This document shows, piece by piece, positions 1 to 8,730 of a stretch of DNA of 64,000 nucleotides. Where the stretch lies: contig NZ_JACIIX010000003.1 in NCBI RefSeq assembly GCF_014205675.1, forward strand, positions 62,001-126,000, in the 5' to 3' direction. The notes under the pieces were generated by a model. It did no database searches. It was given only the letters and a program-made list of their open reading frames with translations, and was not told the DNA's origin. How positions within the stretch are numbered: the stretch's first letter is position 1; each line of letters opens with the position of its first letter. The stretch is from Novispirillum itersonii (GTDB lineage: Bacteria > Pseudomonadota > Alphaproteobacteria > Rhodospirillales > Rhodospirillaceae). Both the position numbers and the translations under genes were made by a program.

Positions 1-3000
1 GGATGTCAAACAGGTTGGAGTCATCGTACACGAAAGCCATGCCCCCGGTCATCCCGGCACCGAAGTTGGCACCGACATCGCCCAGCACGACCACCGTTCC
101 GTTGGTCATGTATTCGCAGCCGTTGGAGCCGCAGCCTTCGATCACCGTCAGGGCCCCGGAATTGCGCACCGCAAAGCGCTCCCCGGCCTGACCGGCGGCA
201 AACAGTTTACCAGACGTTGCCCCGTACAGCACAGTGTTGCCGATGATGGTGTTGTGATTTGACTGCAACGGGCTCGACACCGGCGGACGGACCACGATGG
301 TGCCCCCCGACAGCCCCTTGCCGACATAGTCGTTGGAGTCGCCGAACACTTCCAGCTTCAGGCCCTGTACGGCGAAGGCCCCCAGAGACTGACCGGCAGA
401 CCCGCGCAGACGCACGGTGATATGGCCCGGCTGAAGGCCGGTCATGCCGTACTTCTTGACGATCTTGTGCGACAGCTTGGTGCCGACGGCACGGTCGGTA
501 TTGCGCACGTTGTAGGCCAGCTGCATCTTTTCGCCGTCCTCAAGGGCCGGGCGGGCATCCTCGATGATCTGGGCGTCCAGCGTTTCGGCGACTTCGTTGC
601 GGCCTTCAACGGTGTTGACGGTCGGCAGCCCGCCGGAGTCGGCCTGCACCAGCAGCGAGTTCAGGTCGAGGTCGTCAAGGTGCGACGCCCCACGGGAGAC
701 CTGATAGAGCAGGTCGGTGCGGCCAACCACCTCATTCAGATGCTTGAAGCCCAGTTCGGCCAGAATCTGGCGGACTTCCTCGGCGATGAAGGTGAACAGG
801 TTCACCACCTTCTCCGGGGTGCCGGTGAACTTGGCCCGCAGCGCCGTGTCCTGAGTACAGACCCCGACCGGGCAGGTGTTGGAATGGCACTGCCGGACCA
901 TGATGCAGCCCATGGCGATCAGGCTGGTGGTGCCGACGGCGAATTCTTCCGCCCCCAGCATCGCCGCAATCACCACATCGCGGCCGGTCTTGATGCCGCC
1001 GTCGGTCCGCAGCTGCACCTTGTGGCGCAGGCGGTTCAGCGTCAGCACCTGATGCGCTTCCGACAGGCCCATTTCCCACGGCAGACCGGCATACTTGATC
1101 GAGGTCTGCGGGCTGGCCCCGGTGCCGCCGACGTGACCGGAGATGTGGATCACGTCCGCCTTGGCCTTGGCCACCCCGGCGGCGATGGTGCCGATGCCGG
1201 AGCGGGACACCAGCTTGACCACCACGCGGGCCGAGGGGTTGATCTGCTTCAGGTCATAGATCAGCTGGGCCAGATCTTCGATCGAATAGATGTCATGGTG
1301 CGGCGGCGGCGAAATCAGCATCACGCCGGGGGTGGAATGCCGCAGCTTGGCAATTTCCACCGTCACCTTGAAGCCGGGCAGCTGCCCGCCTTCGCCGGGC
1401 TTGGCCCCCTGCGCCACCTTGATCTCGATTTCACGGCACTGGTTCAGGTATTCCGCCGTCACCCCGAAACGGCCGGAAGCCACCTGCTTGATCGCCGAAT
1501 TGGCGTTGTCGCCATTCGGGCGCGGCCGGTACCGGCTCGGGTCTTCGCCGCCTTCCCCGCTGTCGGACTTGGCACCGATGCGGTTCATGGCAATGTTCAG
1601 GGTGCCGTGCGCTTCCGCCGACAGCGCGCCCAGCGACATCGCCGGAGTGATGAAGCGCTTGCGCAGCTGGGTCACCGACTCGACTTCGTCAATCGACACC
1701 GCATGGGTGGCCGGACGGAAATCCAGCAGATCGCGGACGCTGATCGGCGGCAGCCTGCGCAGGCCTTCCGAATACTTCTTATACAGCATGAAGCTGTCGG
1801 TGGAGACCGCCGACTGGAGGGTGTGGATCAGCGTGCCTTCAAAGGCATGGGCTTCCCCGGCGTTGCGACGGTAGCGGTAGAACCCGCCGACCGGCAGCAC
1901 CGCCGCCGAAGTGCCGAACGCCTTGTTGTGCTGTTCCAGCACCTTCTTCTGGATCCCGGCCATCCCGATCCCGGAAATGCGCGACGGCATGCCCGGGAAG
2001 AATTCCGCCACCAGAGAGCGCGACAGACCGATGGCTTCGAAGTTCAGGCCGCCACGGTAGGAGGAGATCACCGAGATCCCCATCTTTGACATGATCTTGC
2101 GCAGACCGTCGTCGATGGCCTTCTTGAAGTTCTTCAGCGCCTTGTCAACCGGCAGGTCAACAAACAGGCCCCGGCGATGCCGGTCCTTGATCGCCTCTTC
2201 GGCAACATAGGCATTGACGGTGGTGGCGCCGACGCCGATCAGAACCGCGAAGTAATGGGTGTCCAGACATTCACCGGAGCGCACGTTCAGGCTGGTGAAG
2301 GTGCGCAGCTGCTGGCGGATCAGGTGGGTATGCACCGCCCCGGCGGCGAGGATCATCGGCAGCGGCGCCCGGATGGCGCTGGCCTTCTCGTCGGTCAGGA
2401 TGACGTGGGTACAGCCGCCGCGCACGGCGTCTTCCGCCTCGCGCTGGATGTAGGTGATGGCGTCACGCAGGGCATTTTCGCCGCCGTTGACATCAAAGGT
2501 ACAGTCCACCACCGCAGCGGTTTCGCCCATGTAGTCCCGCATGGCGAAGAATTCCGCCGTGGTCAGCACCGGACTTTCCAGCTGCAACAGGTCGCACTGG
2601 CTGGGATCTTCATCGAGAATGTTGCCGAGGTTGCCGAGGCGGGTGTTCAGGCTCATCACCCGGGTTTCGCGCAGCGGGTCAATCGGCGGGTTGGTGACCT
2701 GCGAGAAGTTCTGGCGGAAGAAGCAGTGCAGACCCCGGTAGTTTTCCGACAGCACCGCCAGCGCGGTGTCATCGCCCATGGAGCCGACCGCTTCCTTCCC
2801 CTCTTCCACCATCGGGGTCAGGATCAGTTCCATGTCTTCCAGCGTCATGCCATGGCCGAGCTGGCGGCGACGCAGGGTATCGCCATCCAGACGGGCATCG
2901 GCAACGCCGGAGCCCTTGATCAGGCTGTCGAGATGGGTGATGCGGTTGGTCCAGTCCCCGAAGCTGGCGCGGCTGCCCAGTTCGTCCTTCAGGTCGTTGT

Positions 3001-4363
3001 CGCGGAAGAACTTGCCTTCCAGCAGATCAATGCCCAGCACCTGACCGGGGCCGACCCGGCCCTTTTCGACCACGGCGGTTTCGTCAACGCGGACCATGCC
3101 GGTTTCCGACCCGACGATCAGCAGGCCGTCGCCGGTGATGGTGTAGCGCAGCGGGCGCAGACCATTGCGGTCCAGACCGGCCACCACCCAGCGGCCATCG
3201 GTGGCACACAGGGCGGCCGGGCCATCCCACGGCTCCATCACGCAGTTGCAGTAGGAGAAGAAGGCGCGGTGCTTTTCCGACATCACCGCGTTCTGGATGA
3301 TGCTTTCCGGCACCAGCATTGCCTTGACCACCGGGGCCGGACGACCGGCGCGGACCAGCAGCTCGAACACGTTATCGAGGGCGGCGGAATCCGACCCGCC
3401 CGGCTGGATGATCGGCTTCAGATCTTCAATCCGTTCGCCGAACACCGGGCTGGACAGGCGGGTTTCGTGCGCCTTCATCCAGTTGGCATTGCCGGACAGG
3501 GTGTTGATTTCCCCGTTATGCGCCAGCATGCGGAACGGCTGGGCCAGACGCCAGGTCGGGAAGGTGTTGGTGGAATAACGCTGGTGATAGATCACGAAGG
3601 CCGAGACGAAGCGCTCATCCTGAAGGTCGGGATAGAACACATCGACATGCTCGGCGAGGAACATGCCCTTGTAAATGATCGAGCGCGACGACAGGGAGCA
3701 GATATAGAACTCGGTCAGGTTCTCGCTCTGCGCCTGCTTTTCCATGCGGCGGCGCAGGACATAGAGATCGGTTTCAAACTGCTCATCCGACACCCCGCGG
3801 GTGTTGGCGATCATGATCTGCTCGATCTCGGGGCGGGTGGCGTTGGCCTTTTCCCCGATCACCGAGATATCCACCGGCACCTGACGCCAGCCAAGGATGC
3901 TGTAGCCGTAGTGCAGGATTTCGGACTCGACGATGATGCGGCAGCGTTCCTGCGCTTCCATATCGTTCTTCGGCAGGAACACCATGCCAACGGCCAGACG
4001 GCGCTGGCCCGGCTCGCTGCCGCCACGGCGGATGTGTTCCTTGAAGAATTCCTGCGGCACTTCCACATGGATGCCGGCCCCGTCGCCGGTCTTGCCGTCG
4101 GCATCAATGGCACCGCGGTGGAACAGCACCTTCAGGGCGTTGATCCCGGCTTCCACCACCTGACGGCGCGGCTTGCCATCAATGGCAGCGATCAGGCCGA
4201 CGCCGCAGGAGTCCAGTTCCTGCGCCGGGGAATACAGATGGGCGGCCTCCAGCTTTGCGGCATTGGCCTGCCAGTCGGCAACAAAGCGTTCCCCGTCGGT
4301 CATTCCGTGCTGAAGGGCATGGGCGGACACCGCCTGCGGCAGAATGGAGTCGATCTTGGTCAT
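1..4363 (-). CDS. gltB: Glutamate synthase [NADPH] large subunit (partial, C-terminus beyond window)
   Basis: Makes two glutamates from glutamine and 2-oxoglutarate. The N-terminal domain releases ammonia from glutamine and the FMN/3Fe-4S core carries out the reductive step. About 1454 codons are present, and the end lies left of the window; relatives have roughly 1500-1550 residues. The reading ELDSCGVG puts the expected catalytic cysteine of the type 2 amidotransferase at about residue 53, after a propeptide. The run CHSNTCPVGVC near residues 1159-1169 holds the three iron-sulfur cysteines. The Gly-rich FGAGMTGGMAFVYD stretch at the left edge is typical of the GltB C-terminal beta-helix domain. 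The start at 4363 is supported by GAGGG just upstream. It lies 14 bp downstream of gltD on the same strand, so the pair is an operon. Confidence 0.97.
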   Translation of the reverse strand, partial: MTKIDSILPQAVSAHALQHGMTDGERFVADWQANAAKLEAAHLYSPAQELDSCGVGLIAAIDGKPRRQVVEAGINALKVLFHRGAIDADGKTGDGAGIHVEVPQEFFKEHIRRGGSEPGQRRLAVGMVFLPKNDMEAQERCRIIVESEILHYGYSILGWRQVPVDISVIGEKANATRPEIEQIMIANTRGVSDEQFETDLYVLRRRMEKQAQSENLTEFYICSLSSRSIIYKGMFLAEHVDVFYPDLQDERFVSAFVIYHQRYSTNTFPTWRLAQPFRMLAHNGEINTLSGNANWMKAHETRLSSPVFGERIEDLKPIIQPGGSDSAALDNVFELLVRAGRPAPVVKAMLVPESIIQNAVMSEKHRAFFSYCNCVMEPWDGPAALCATDGRWVVAGLDRNGLRPLRYTITGDGLLIVGSETGMVRVDETAVVEKGRVGPGQVLGIDLLEGKFFRDNDLKDELGSRASFGDWTNRITHLDSLIKGSGVADARLDGDTLRRRQLGHGMTLEDMELILTPMVEEGKEAVGSMGDDTALAVLSENYRGLHCFFRQNFSQVTNPPIDPLRETRVMSLNTRLGNLGNILDEDPSQCDLLQLESPVLTTAEFFAMRDYMGETAAVVDCTFDVNGGENALRDAITYIQREAEDAVRGGCTHVILTDEKASAIRAPLPMILAAGAVHTHLIRQQLRTFTSLNVRSGECLDTHYFAVLIGVGATTVNAYVAEEAIKDRHRRGLFVDLPVDKALKNFKKAIDDGLRKIMSKMGISVISSYRGGLNFEAIGLSRSLVAEFFPGMPSRISGIGMAGIQKKVLEQHNKAFGTSAAVLPVGGFYRYRRNAGEAHAFEGTLIHTLQSAVSTDSFMLYKKYSEGLRRLPPISVRDLLDFRPATHAVSIDEVESVTQLRKRFITPAMSLGALSAEAHGTLNIAMNRIGAKSDSGEGGEDPSRYRPRPNGDNANSAIKQVASGRFGVTAEYLNQCREIEIKVAQGAKPGEGGQLPGFKVTVEIAKLRHSTPGVMLISPPPHHDIYSIEDLAQLIYDLKQINPSARVVVKLVSRSGIGTIAAGVAKAKADVIHISGHVGGTGASPQTSIKYAGLPWEMGLSEAHQVLTLNRLRHKVQLRTDGGIKTGRDVVIAAMLGAEEFAVGTTSLIAMGCIMVRQCHSNTCPVGVCTQDTALRAKFTGTPEKVVNLFTFIAEEVRQILAELGFKHLNEVVGRTDLLYQVSRGASHLDDLDLNSLLVQADSGGLPTVNTVEGRNEVAETLDAQIIEDARPALEDGEKMQLAYNVRNTDRAVGTKLSHKIVKKYGMTGLQPGHITVRLRGSAGQSLGAFAVQGLKLEVFGDSNDYVGKGLSGGTIVVRPPVSSPLQSNHNTIIGNTVLYGATSGKLFAAGQAGERFAVRNSGALTVIEGCGSNGCEYMTNGTVVVLGDVGANFGAGMTGGMAFVYDDSNLFDI

Positions 4364-4377
4364 GGTCGGTATCCCTC

Positions 4378-5829
4378 TTACTCGGCGGCAGCGCGGTCGC
4401 TGAGCGACTTCTGGTTCAGATAGGCGGAAATGGCGGCGGCGGAGTCCCGGCCATCCCGGATGGCCCACACCACCAGCGAAGCCCCGCGCACGATATCCCC
4501 GGCGGCGAACACACCGTCCAGCGTGGTCATGGTGCTGCGCGGATTGACCTTCAGGGTGCCCCACCTGGTGACGGTCAGTTCTTCCTGCGCGAACATCTGC
4601 GGCAGGTCTTCCGGCTCGAACCCCAGCGCCTCGATCACCAGATCGGCAGGCATGATGAACTGAGAGCCTTCCAGCGGCTGCGGCGACTGGCGGCCCGAGG
4701 CGTCGGCGACCCCCAGATGCATCCGCACGGCGCGGACGCCGGAAACGGTATCGCTGGTGCCTTCGTTCAGCAGCGCTTCCGGCGCTGCCAGCCAGACAAA
4801 CTCGACACCTTCTTCCTCGGCATTGGCCACTTCACGCTGGGAGCCGGGCATATTCTCGCGGTCACGGCGGTAGACGCACTTAACGCTCTTCGCGCCCTGA
4901 CGGATGGCGGTGCGCACACAGTCCATGGCGGTGTCACCGCCGCCGATCACCACCACATCCTTCCCGGCGGCATTCAGCTCGCCGGAGGTGAAGGCGGCGA
5001 CACTGTCACCAAGGCTGACCTTGTTGGAGGCGGTCAGGTAATCCAGCGCCTTGGCGACACCCTTCAGGCCGGAGCCCGGAATGGCCAGACCCCGCGCCTT
5101 ATAAACGCCGGTGGCGATCAGCAGGGCATCATGGCGGGCCCGCAGGGTGGCGAAGGAAACGGTCTTGCCGACAGTGGTGTTGGGGTGGAACACCACACCG
5201 GCCTGCTCCAGCCGGTCAACCCGGCGCTGCACCACATCCTTTTCCAGCTTGAAGCCGGGGATGCCATACATCAGCAGGCCGCCCATGCGGTCGTAGCGGT
5301 CATAGACATGCACGGAAAAGCCCTGCTTGCGCAGTTCTTCCGCCGCCGCCAGACCGGCCGGGCCGGAGCCGATGATTCCCACGGACTCCCCGCGCTCGGC
5401 CTGCGGTACAATCGGTTCCACCCAGCCTTCGGCCCAGGCGGTGTCGGTGATGTACTTTTCCACCGCCCCGATGGTCACCGCCCGGTGGGTCGACTGCTCC
5501 AGCACGCACGACCCTTCACAGAGACGGTCCTGCGGACAGATGCGGCCACAGATTTCCGGCATCGAGTTGGTGGCCGACGACAGCTCGTAGGCTTCCTTCA
5601 GGCGGCCTGCCGTGGTCAGCATCAGCCAGTCGGGAATATTGTTCCCCAGCGGACAGTGGATCTGACAGAACGGAATGCCGCACTGCTCACAGCGCGAGGC
5701 CTGCTCCCCGGCCCGGTCGGGCTGGAAGCCGGTGTAGATTTCATTGAAATCCTGTTTGCGATCGGTCGCTGACCGCTTCTCCGGCATCTGCTGATCCAGA
5801 CGGGTGAACTGCATCATCTTCGGCGACAT
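4378..5829 (-). CDS. gltD: Glutamate synthase [NADPH] small subunit
   Basis: Flavoprotein subunit that takes electrons from NADPH through FAD and 4Fe-4S clusters and passes them to GltB. From the chosen start the protein has 483 residues. Cysteines C47, C50, C55 and C59 (CEQCGIPFCQIHC) and a second group (CGRICPQDRLC) form the N-terminal ferredoxin-like domain. GSGPAGLAAAEEL is the FAD-binding Rossmann motif and GGGDTAMDC is the NADPH-binding one. An upstream ATG at 5910 is in frame, but the start at 5829 has an AGAGAGG ribosome-binding site and matches the family N-terminus. It is the first gene of gltDB, so it likely carries the promoter in the 393 bp upstream. Confidence 0.96.
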   Translation of the reverse strand: MSPKMMQFTRLDQQMPEKRSATDRKQDFNEIYTGFQPDRAGEQASRCEQCGIPFCQIHCPLGNNIPDWLMLTTAGRLKEAYELSSATNSMPEICGRICPQDRLCEGSCVLEQSTHRAVTIGAVEKYITDTAWAEGWVEPIVPQAERGESVGIIGSGPAGLAAAEELRKQGFSVHVYDRYDRMGGLLMYGIPGFKLEKDVVQRRVDRLEQAGVVFHPNTTVGKTVSFATLRARHDALLIATGVYKARGLAIPGSGLKGVAKALDYLTASNKVSLGDSVAAFTSGELNAAGKDVVVIGGGDTAMDCVRTAIRQGAKSVKCVYRRDRENMPGSQREVANAEEEGVEFVWLAAPEALLNEGTSDTVSGVRAVRMHLGVADASGRQSPQPLEGSQFIMPADLVIEALGFEPEDLPQMFAQEELTVTRWGTLKVNPRSTMTTLDGVFAAGDIVRGASLVVWAIRDGRDSAAAISAYLNQKSLSDRAAAE

Positions 5830-6222
5830 CGATCGGCATCCTCTCTCTGGGGGGCTGCCCTGCTTCGAGGCAGGGATTTTAGCCCGGACTGCGCCCGATG
5901 GGGCACACACCCCGGCAGGAAATAAAAATTCCCTAGGACAGTCAGAAGCGTAATCTTAAGTCGCAAACCCGGATTAAAATCGCAGGGTCTGCGGTGCATG
6001 TTTCGTATACCCCCATCGAAAGCCCCGATCAAGGGAAAAAACCGAGATAGTTCACATTTGATTACCATTAAGACGCCATACTTGCGAACGCACCGCAACG
6101 CACCGCCCGAACGGCCCGCGCGCCGCCAAAAATTAGTAAACATTTGCGAACCATATCGCCCCTTTGTGCTTTTTCAACAAGATGATAAAAATTCGCCACG
6201 ATCCACATGATGGGAGCGGGCG
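5830..6222. other. Divergent intergenic region between gltD and the uppP-like gene
   Basis: About 393 bp with no convincing gene. Base composition falls toward AT in 5920-6200, as expected of a promoter region serving gltDB leftward and the UppP-like gene rightward. I looked for a sigma-54 promoter (TGGCAC-N5-TTGC) and for CtrA boxes and saw neither. A 70-codon plus-strand frame at 5998-6210 has no ribosome-binding site and no recognisable sequence, so I do not call it a gene. Confidence 0.5.
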
Positions 6223-7035
6223 GTGACGCTTCTACAAATTCTGGTGTTTGCGCTCATTCATGGTCTCACCGAATTCCTGCCGGTGAGCGCGACAGCCCAT
6301 CTGATGCTGATTCCGCTGGTCACCCAGTGGCCGCCGACCGACCTTGAGCTGGATATCGCGGTCCGGATCGGCACGCTGGCTGCGGTCTGCCTGTACCTGT
6401 GGCGGGACATCGGCGGCATGACCGCCGGGCTGTTCCGGGTCCTGAAGGGCAAGCGCGACCGGCGGGCCCGGCTGTTCTGGCAGCTGGTCACCGCCACCGT
6501 GCCGGTGATCGCCGCCGGGGCCGCCCTGAAGCTGTGGCTGCCGCTGGAGACCCTGCGCAGCCTGACCGTGGTCGGCTGGTGTACCCTGGGCTTCGGGGTC
6601 CTGCTGTGGGTGGTGGACCGCCTGTGCCTGACGATCAAACGGCTGGAACACCTGACCTTCCTGGACTCTCTGGTCATCGGTGTGGCGCAGGCCATTGCCT
6701 TCCTGCCCGGGGCCTCCCGCGTCGGGCTGGCGCTGACCACCGCCCGCATGTACGGCTATGAACGCCGGGATTCCGCCCGCCTCGCCATGCTGCTGTCGGT
6801 TCCCACCATCATCGGCACCACCATGCTGGTCGGCTATGACCTGTGGCTGCATCAGGGGTTTCACTTCGGCAACAGCTCGCTGATCGCCATGGGGCTGGCC
6901 TTCGCCGTCAGCTTCCTGACCATCGCCTTCCTGATGAGCTGGCTGCGCCGCCATTCCTTCGGCCCCTTTGTGCTGTACCGGATGATTCTCGGTCTGATCC
7001 TGCTTGGCTTCGGCTATGGCATTTTCCAGTTCTGA
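6223..7035 (+). CDS. Undecaprenyl-diphosphatase (UppP/BacA) family protein
   Basis: A 270-residue multi-pass inner-membrane protein of the UppP/BacA family, which dephosphorylates undecaprenyl diphosphate to recycle the lipid carrier for cell-wall synthesis. The family signatures are visible: HGLTEFLPVSATAHLML at residues 13-29 and LPGASRVG in the second half. The match is imperfect. The first acidic or Gln position of the usual (E/Q)xxxE motif is His13 here, followed by the conserved E17, and the usual SSTGH reads SATAH with His26 kept. It begins with GTG behind GGGAGCGGG. It lies 19 bp upstream of cobD and probably shares its transcript. The family is clear, but whether this is the main UppP of the cell is not. 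Confidence 0.85.
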   Translation: MTLLQILVFALIHGLTEFLPVSATAHLMLIPLVTQWPPTDLELDIAVRIGTLAAVCLYLWRDIGGMTAGLFRVLKGKRDRRARLFWQLVTATVPVIAAGAALKLWLPLETLRSLTVVGWCTLGFGVLLWVVDRLCLTIKRLEHLTFLDSLVIGVAQAIAFLPGASRVGLALTTARMYGYERRDSARLAMLLSVPTIIGTTMLVGYDLWLHQGFHFGNSSLIAMGLAFAVSFLTIAFLMSWLRRHSFGPFVLYRMILGLILLGFGYGIFQF

Positions 7036-7054
7036 GACAGCCTCCCTGCTGTCG

Positions 7055-8068
7055 ATGACCGAACCGGCGCTGCTCGCAGGCGCAGGGGTGGCAGCCGCGC
7101 TGATCCTTGATGCCCTGATCGGCGATCCCCCGGCCCTGTACCGCCGGGTCCCCCACCCCGTGGTTCTTTACGGCCACCTGATTTCCGCCCTTGAGGCCCG
7201 CCTGAACCGGAGCACACTCAGCTCCATCCGGCGGCGGGGGCTTGGCATCCTGCTGCTGCTGATCCTGCTGACGATCAGCGCGGGCCTTGGGCTGGCCCTG
7301 ACATGGGCCGCCGGACACTGGCCCGCCCTGCATGCCGTCAACGCCCTGATCGCCATGACCCTGATTGCCCAGAAGAGCCTGTACCAGCACGTCGTCGCCG
7401 TTGCCGATGCGCTGGATCACGGGGGCCTCAACGCCGGGCGGACGGCGGTGTCGATGATTGTCGGGCGCGATGTCACCCAGCTCGACACCGCCGGCGTCAG
7501 CCGCGCCGCCATCGAAAGCGCTGCCGAGAATTTTTCCGACGGCGTCACCGCCCCGGTGTTCTGGCTGGCGGTGGCCGGTCTGCCCGGCCTTCTCGCCTAT
7601 AAAGCCGTCAACACGCTGGATTCGATGGTCGGGCACCGGTCAGAGCGCTACCGGGAGTTTGGCTGGGCCTCCGCCCGCTTTGATGATCTGGTTAACCTGA
7701 TTCCGGCCCGGTTCTCGGGTCTGCTGCTGTGCCTGTCCGCCGCCCTGATCCCCGGGGCCCGGGCCGGAACGGCCCTGCGCGTGATGCTGCGAGATGCCGG
7801 AAAACACCGCAGCCCCAATGCCGGATGGCCCGAATCCGCCATGGCCGGTGCCCTCGGCCTGAAACTGGCCGGGCCCCGGCTGTATCCGGGATACCGGGTC
7901 GATGATCCCTTCATCGGCGACGGCACCGCCGCAGCCTCCGCCGCCGACATCCGCCGCGCCCTGCGGCTGATGGTTCTCTCCTGCCTGCTGAATGGCATCG
8001 CCGCCATCATCCTGACGCTTGCCGTCCACCGGATGACGGCCCTATTCTGGGGCGCGCCCCCGACCTGA
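7055..8068 (+). CDS. cobD: Adenosylcobinamide-phosphate synthase (CobD/CbiB)
   Basis: Integral membrane enzyme that joins the aminopropanol arm to adenosylcobyric acid late in cobalamin synthesis. The protein has 337 residues with several hydrophobic helices. The N-terminal ALILDALIGDPP.LYRRVPHPVVLYG and the internal SMIVGRDV, ESAAENFSDGVTAPVFW and YKAVNTLDSMVGH stretches are hallmark CbiB sequences. The start at 7055 gives the family N-terminus; an in-frame ATG at 7004 would overlap the preceding gene. It stands apart from the main cob operon at 15.5-25.6 kb and is flanked by the UppP-like gene and an IalB-like gene 8 bp downstream. Confidence 0.95.
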   Translation: MTEPALLAGAGVAAALILDALIGDPPALYRRVPHPVVLYGHLISALEARLNRSTLSSIRRRGLGILLLLILLTISAGLGLALTWAAGHWPALHAVNALIAMTLIAQKSLYQHVVAVADALDHGGLNAGRTAVSMIVGRDVTQLDTAGVSRAAIESAAENFSDGVTAPVFWLAVAGLPGLLAYKAVNTLDSMVGHRSERYREFGWASARFDDLVNLIPARFSGLLLCLSAALIPGARAGTALRVMLRDAGKHRSPNAGWPESAMAGALGLKLAGPRLYPGYRVDDPFIGDGTAAASAADIRRALRLMVLSCLLNGIAAIILTLAVHRMTALFWGAPPT

Positions 8069-8076
8069 GGTTCCGC

Positions 8077-8628
8077 ATGCCCCGCAAGTTCCGTCTGCTG
8101 CTGTGTTTTACCGCCCTGTCCACCCTGATGGCCACCACCATCCCCTCCCCGGGTCGGGCGGCTGACACCAAGACGCTCGGGTCGTTTGGTCCGTGGAGCG
8201 CCTATTCCTTCACCGAAAACGGCAAACAGGTCTGCTATATGGCCGCCCGCCCGGTGAAGGCTGAAGGCAACTTCGCCAGCCGGGGGGATATCTATGCCCT
8301 GATCACCCACCGGCCCGGCCAGAAATCCTTCAATGTCTTTTCCATCGTTGCCGGATACGCCTATTCCACCGACAGCGAGGAGCAGGTGCAGGTCTCCATC
8401 GGTAAACGGAATTTCAAGCTGTTCACCCAGGGGGAACGGGCGTGGACCCATGACGACAAGACCGATCTGGCCCTGACCGAGGCGATCCGTAAAGGCGGGG
8501 CCGAGATGGTGGTGCGTGGCAAATCGGTCCGCAATGCCGAGACCACCGACACCTACGCCCTGACCGGCGCGGCAAAGGCACTGGAAGCCATTGATTCCGC
8601 CTGCGGCGTTAAACCCGGCGGATCGTAA
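8077..8628 (+). CDS. Invasion-associated locus B (IalB)-like periplasmic protein
   Basis: A 183-residue protein with an N-terminal signal peptide (hydrophobic stretch about residues 6-24, probable cleavage near GRAAD at 27-30). The mature part, starting TKTLGSFGPWSAYSF and followed by VCYMAARP and LITHRP, has the layout of the IalB family: a small beta-rich secreted domain with conserved W, C and Y positions. A second Cys lies near the C-terminus and could pair with the first. IalB was named in Bartonella, but homologues are common in free-living alphaproteobacteria and their role is unknown, so no invasion function should be inferred. It starts 8 bp after cobD behind GAGG, so it is probably cotranscribed. 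Confidence 0.7.
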   Translation: MPRKFRLLLCFTALSTLMATTIPSPGRAADTKTLGSFGPWSAYSFTENGKQVCYMAARPVKAEGNFASRGDIYALITHRPGQKSFNVFSIVAGYAYSTDSEEQVQVSIGKRNFKLFTQGERAWTHDDKTDLALTEAIRKGGAEMVVRGKSVRNAETTDTYALTGAAKALEAIDSACGVKPGGS

Positions 8629-8669
8629 CACCTGCCGGGGGTTATTCTGCCTCCGGCAAGCACAGGCAG

Positions 8670-8720
8670 ACCTTTTATTCCACACCGGTAAAAACCGGCA
8701 AATCACCACGAATAAAAGGT
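8670..8720 (+). promoter_or_regulatory. Nested hairpin in the leader of rlmN
   Basis: ACCTTTTATTC at 8670-8680 is a perfect inverted repeat of GAATAAAAGGT at 8710-8720. Inside it lies a second stem, CCGGT (8685-8689) with ACCGG (8694-8698) around AAAA. The right arm contains the AAAAGGT that would serve as ribosome-binding site for the GTG at 8731, so the fold could mask that site. There is no U-run after it, so a terminator is less likely. Confidence 0.5.
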
Positions 8721-8730
8721 CTTTCGCCGG

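Noticed and set aside
422-4423. Two long plus-strand open frames opposite gltB
   Set aside because: gltB is unmistakable on the minus strand. The opposite frames show the His/Gln/Arg-rich composition of antisense reading in GC-rich DNA.
5998-6210. 70-codon plus-strand frame between gltD and the UppP-like gene
   Set aside because: No ribosome-binding site, no recognisable sequence, and it occupies the promoter region.
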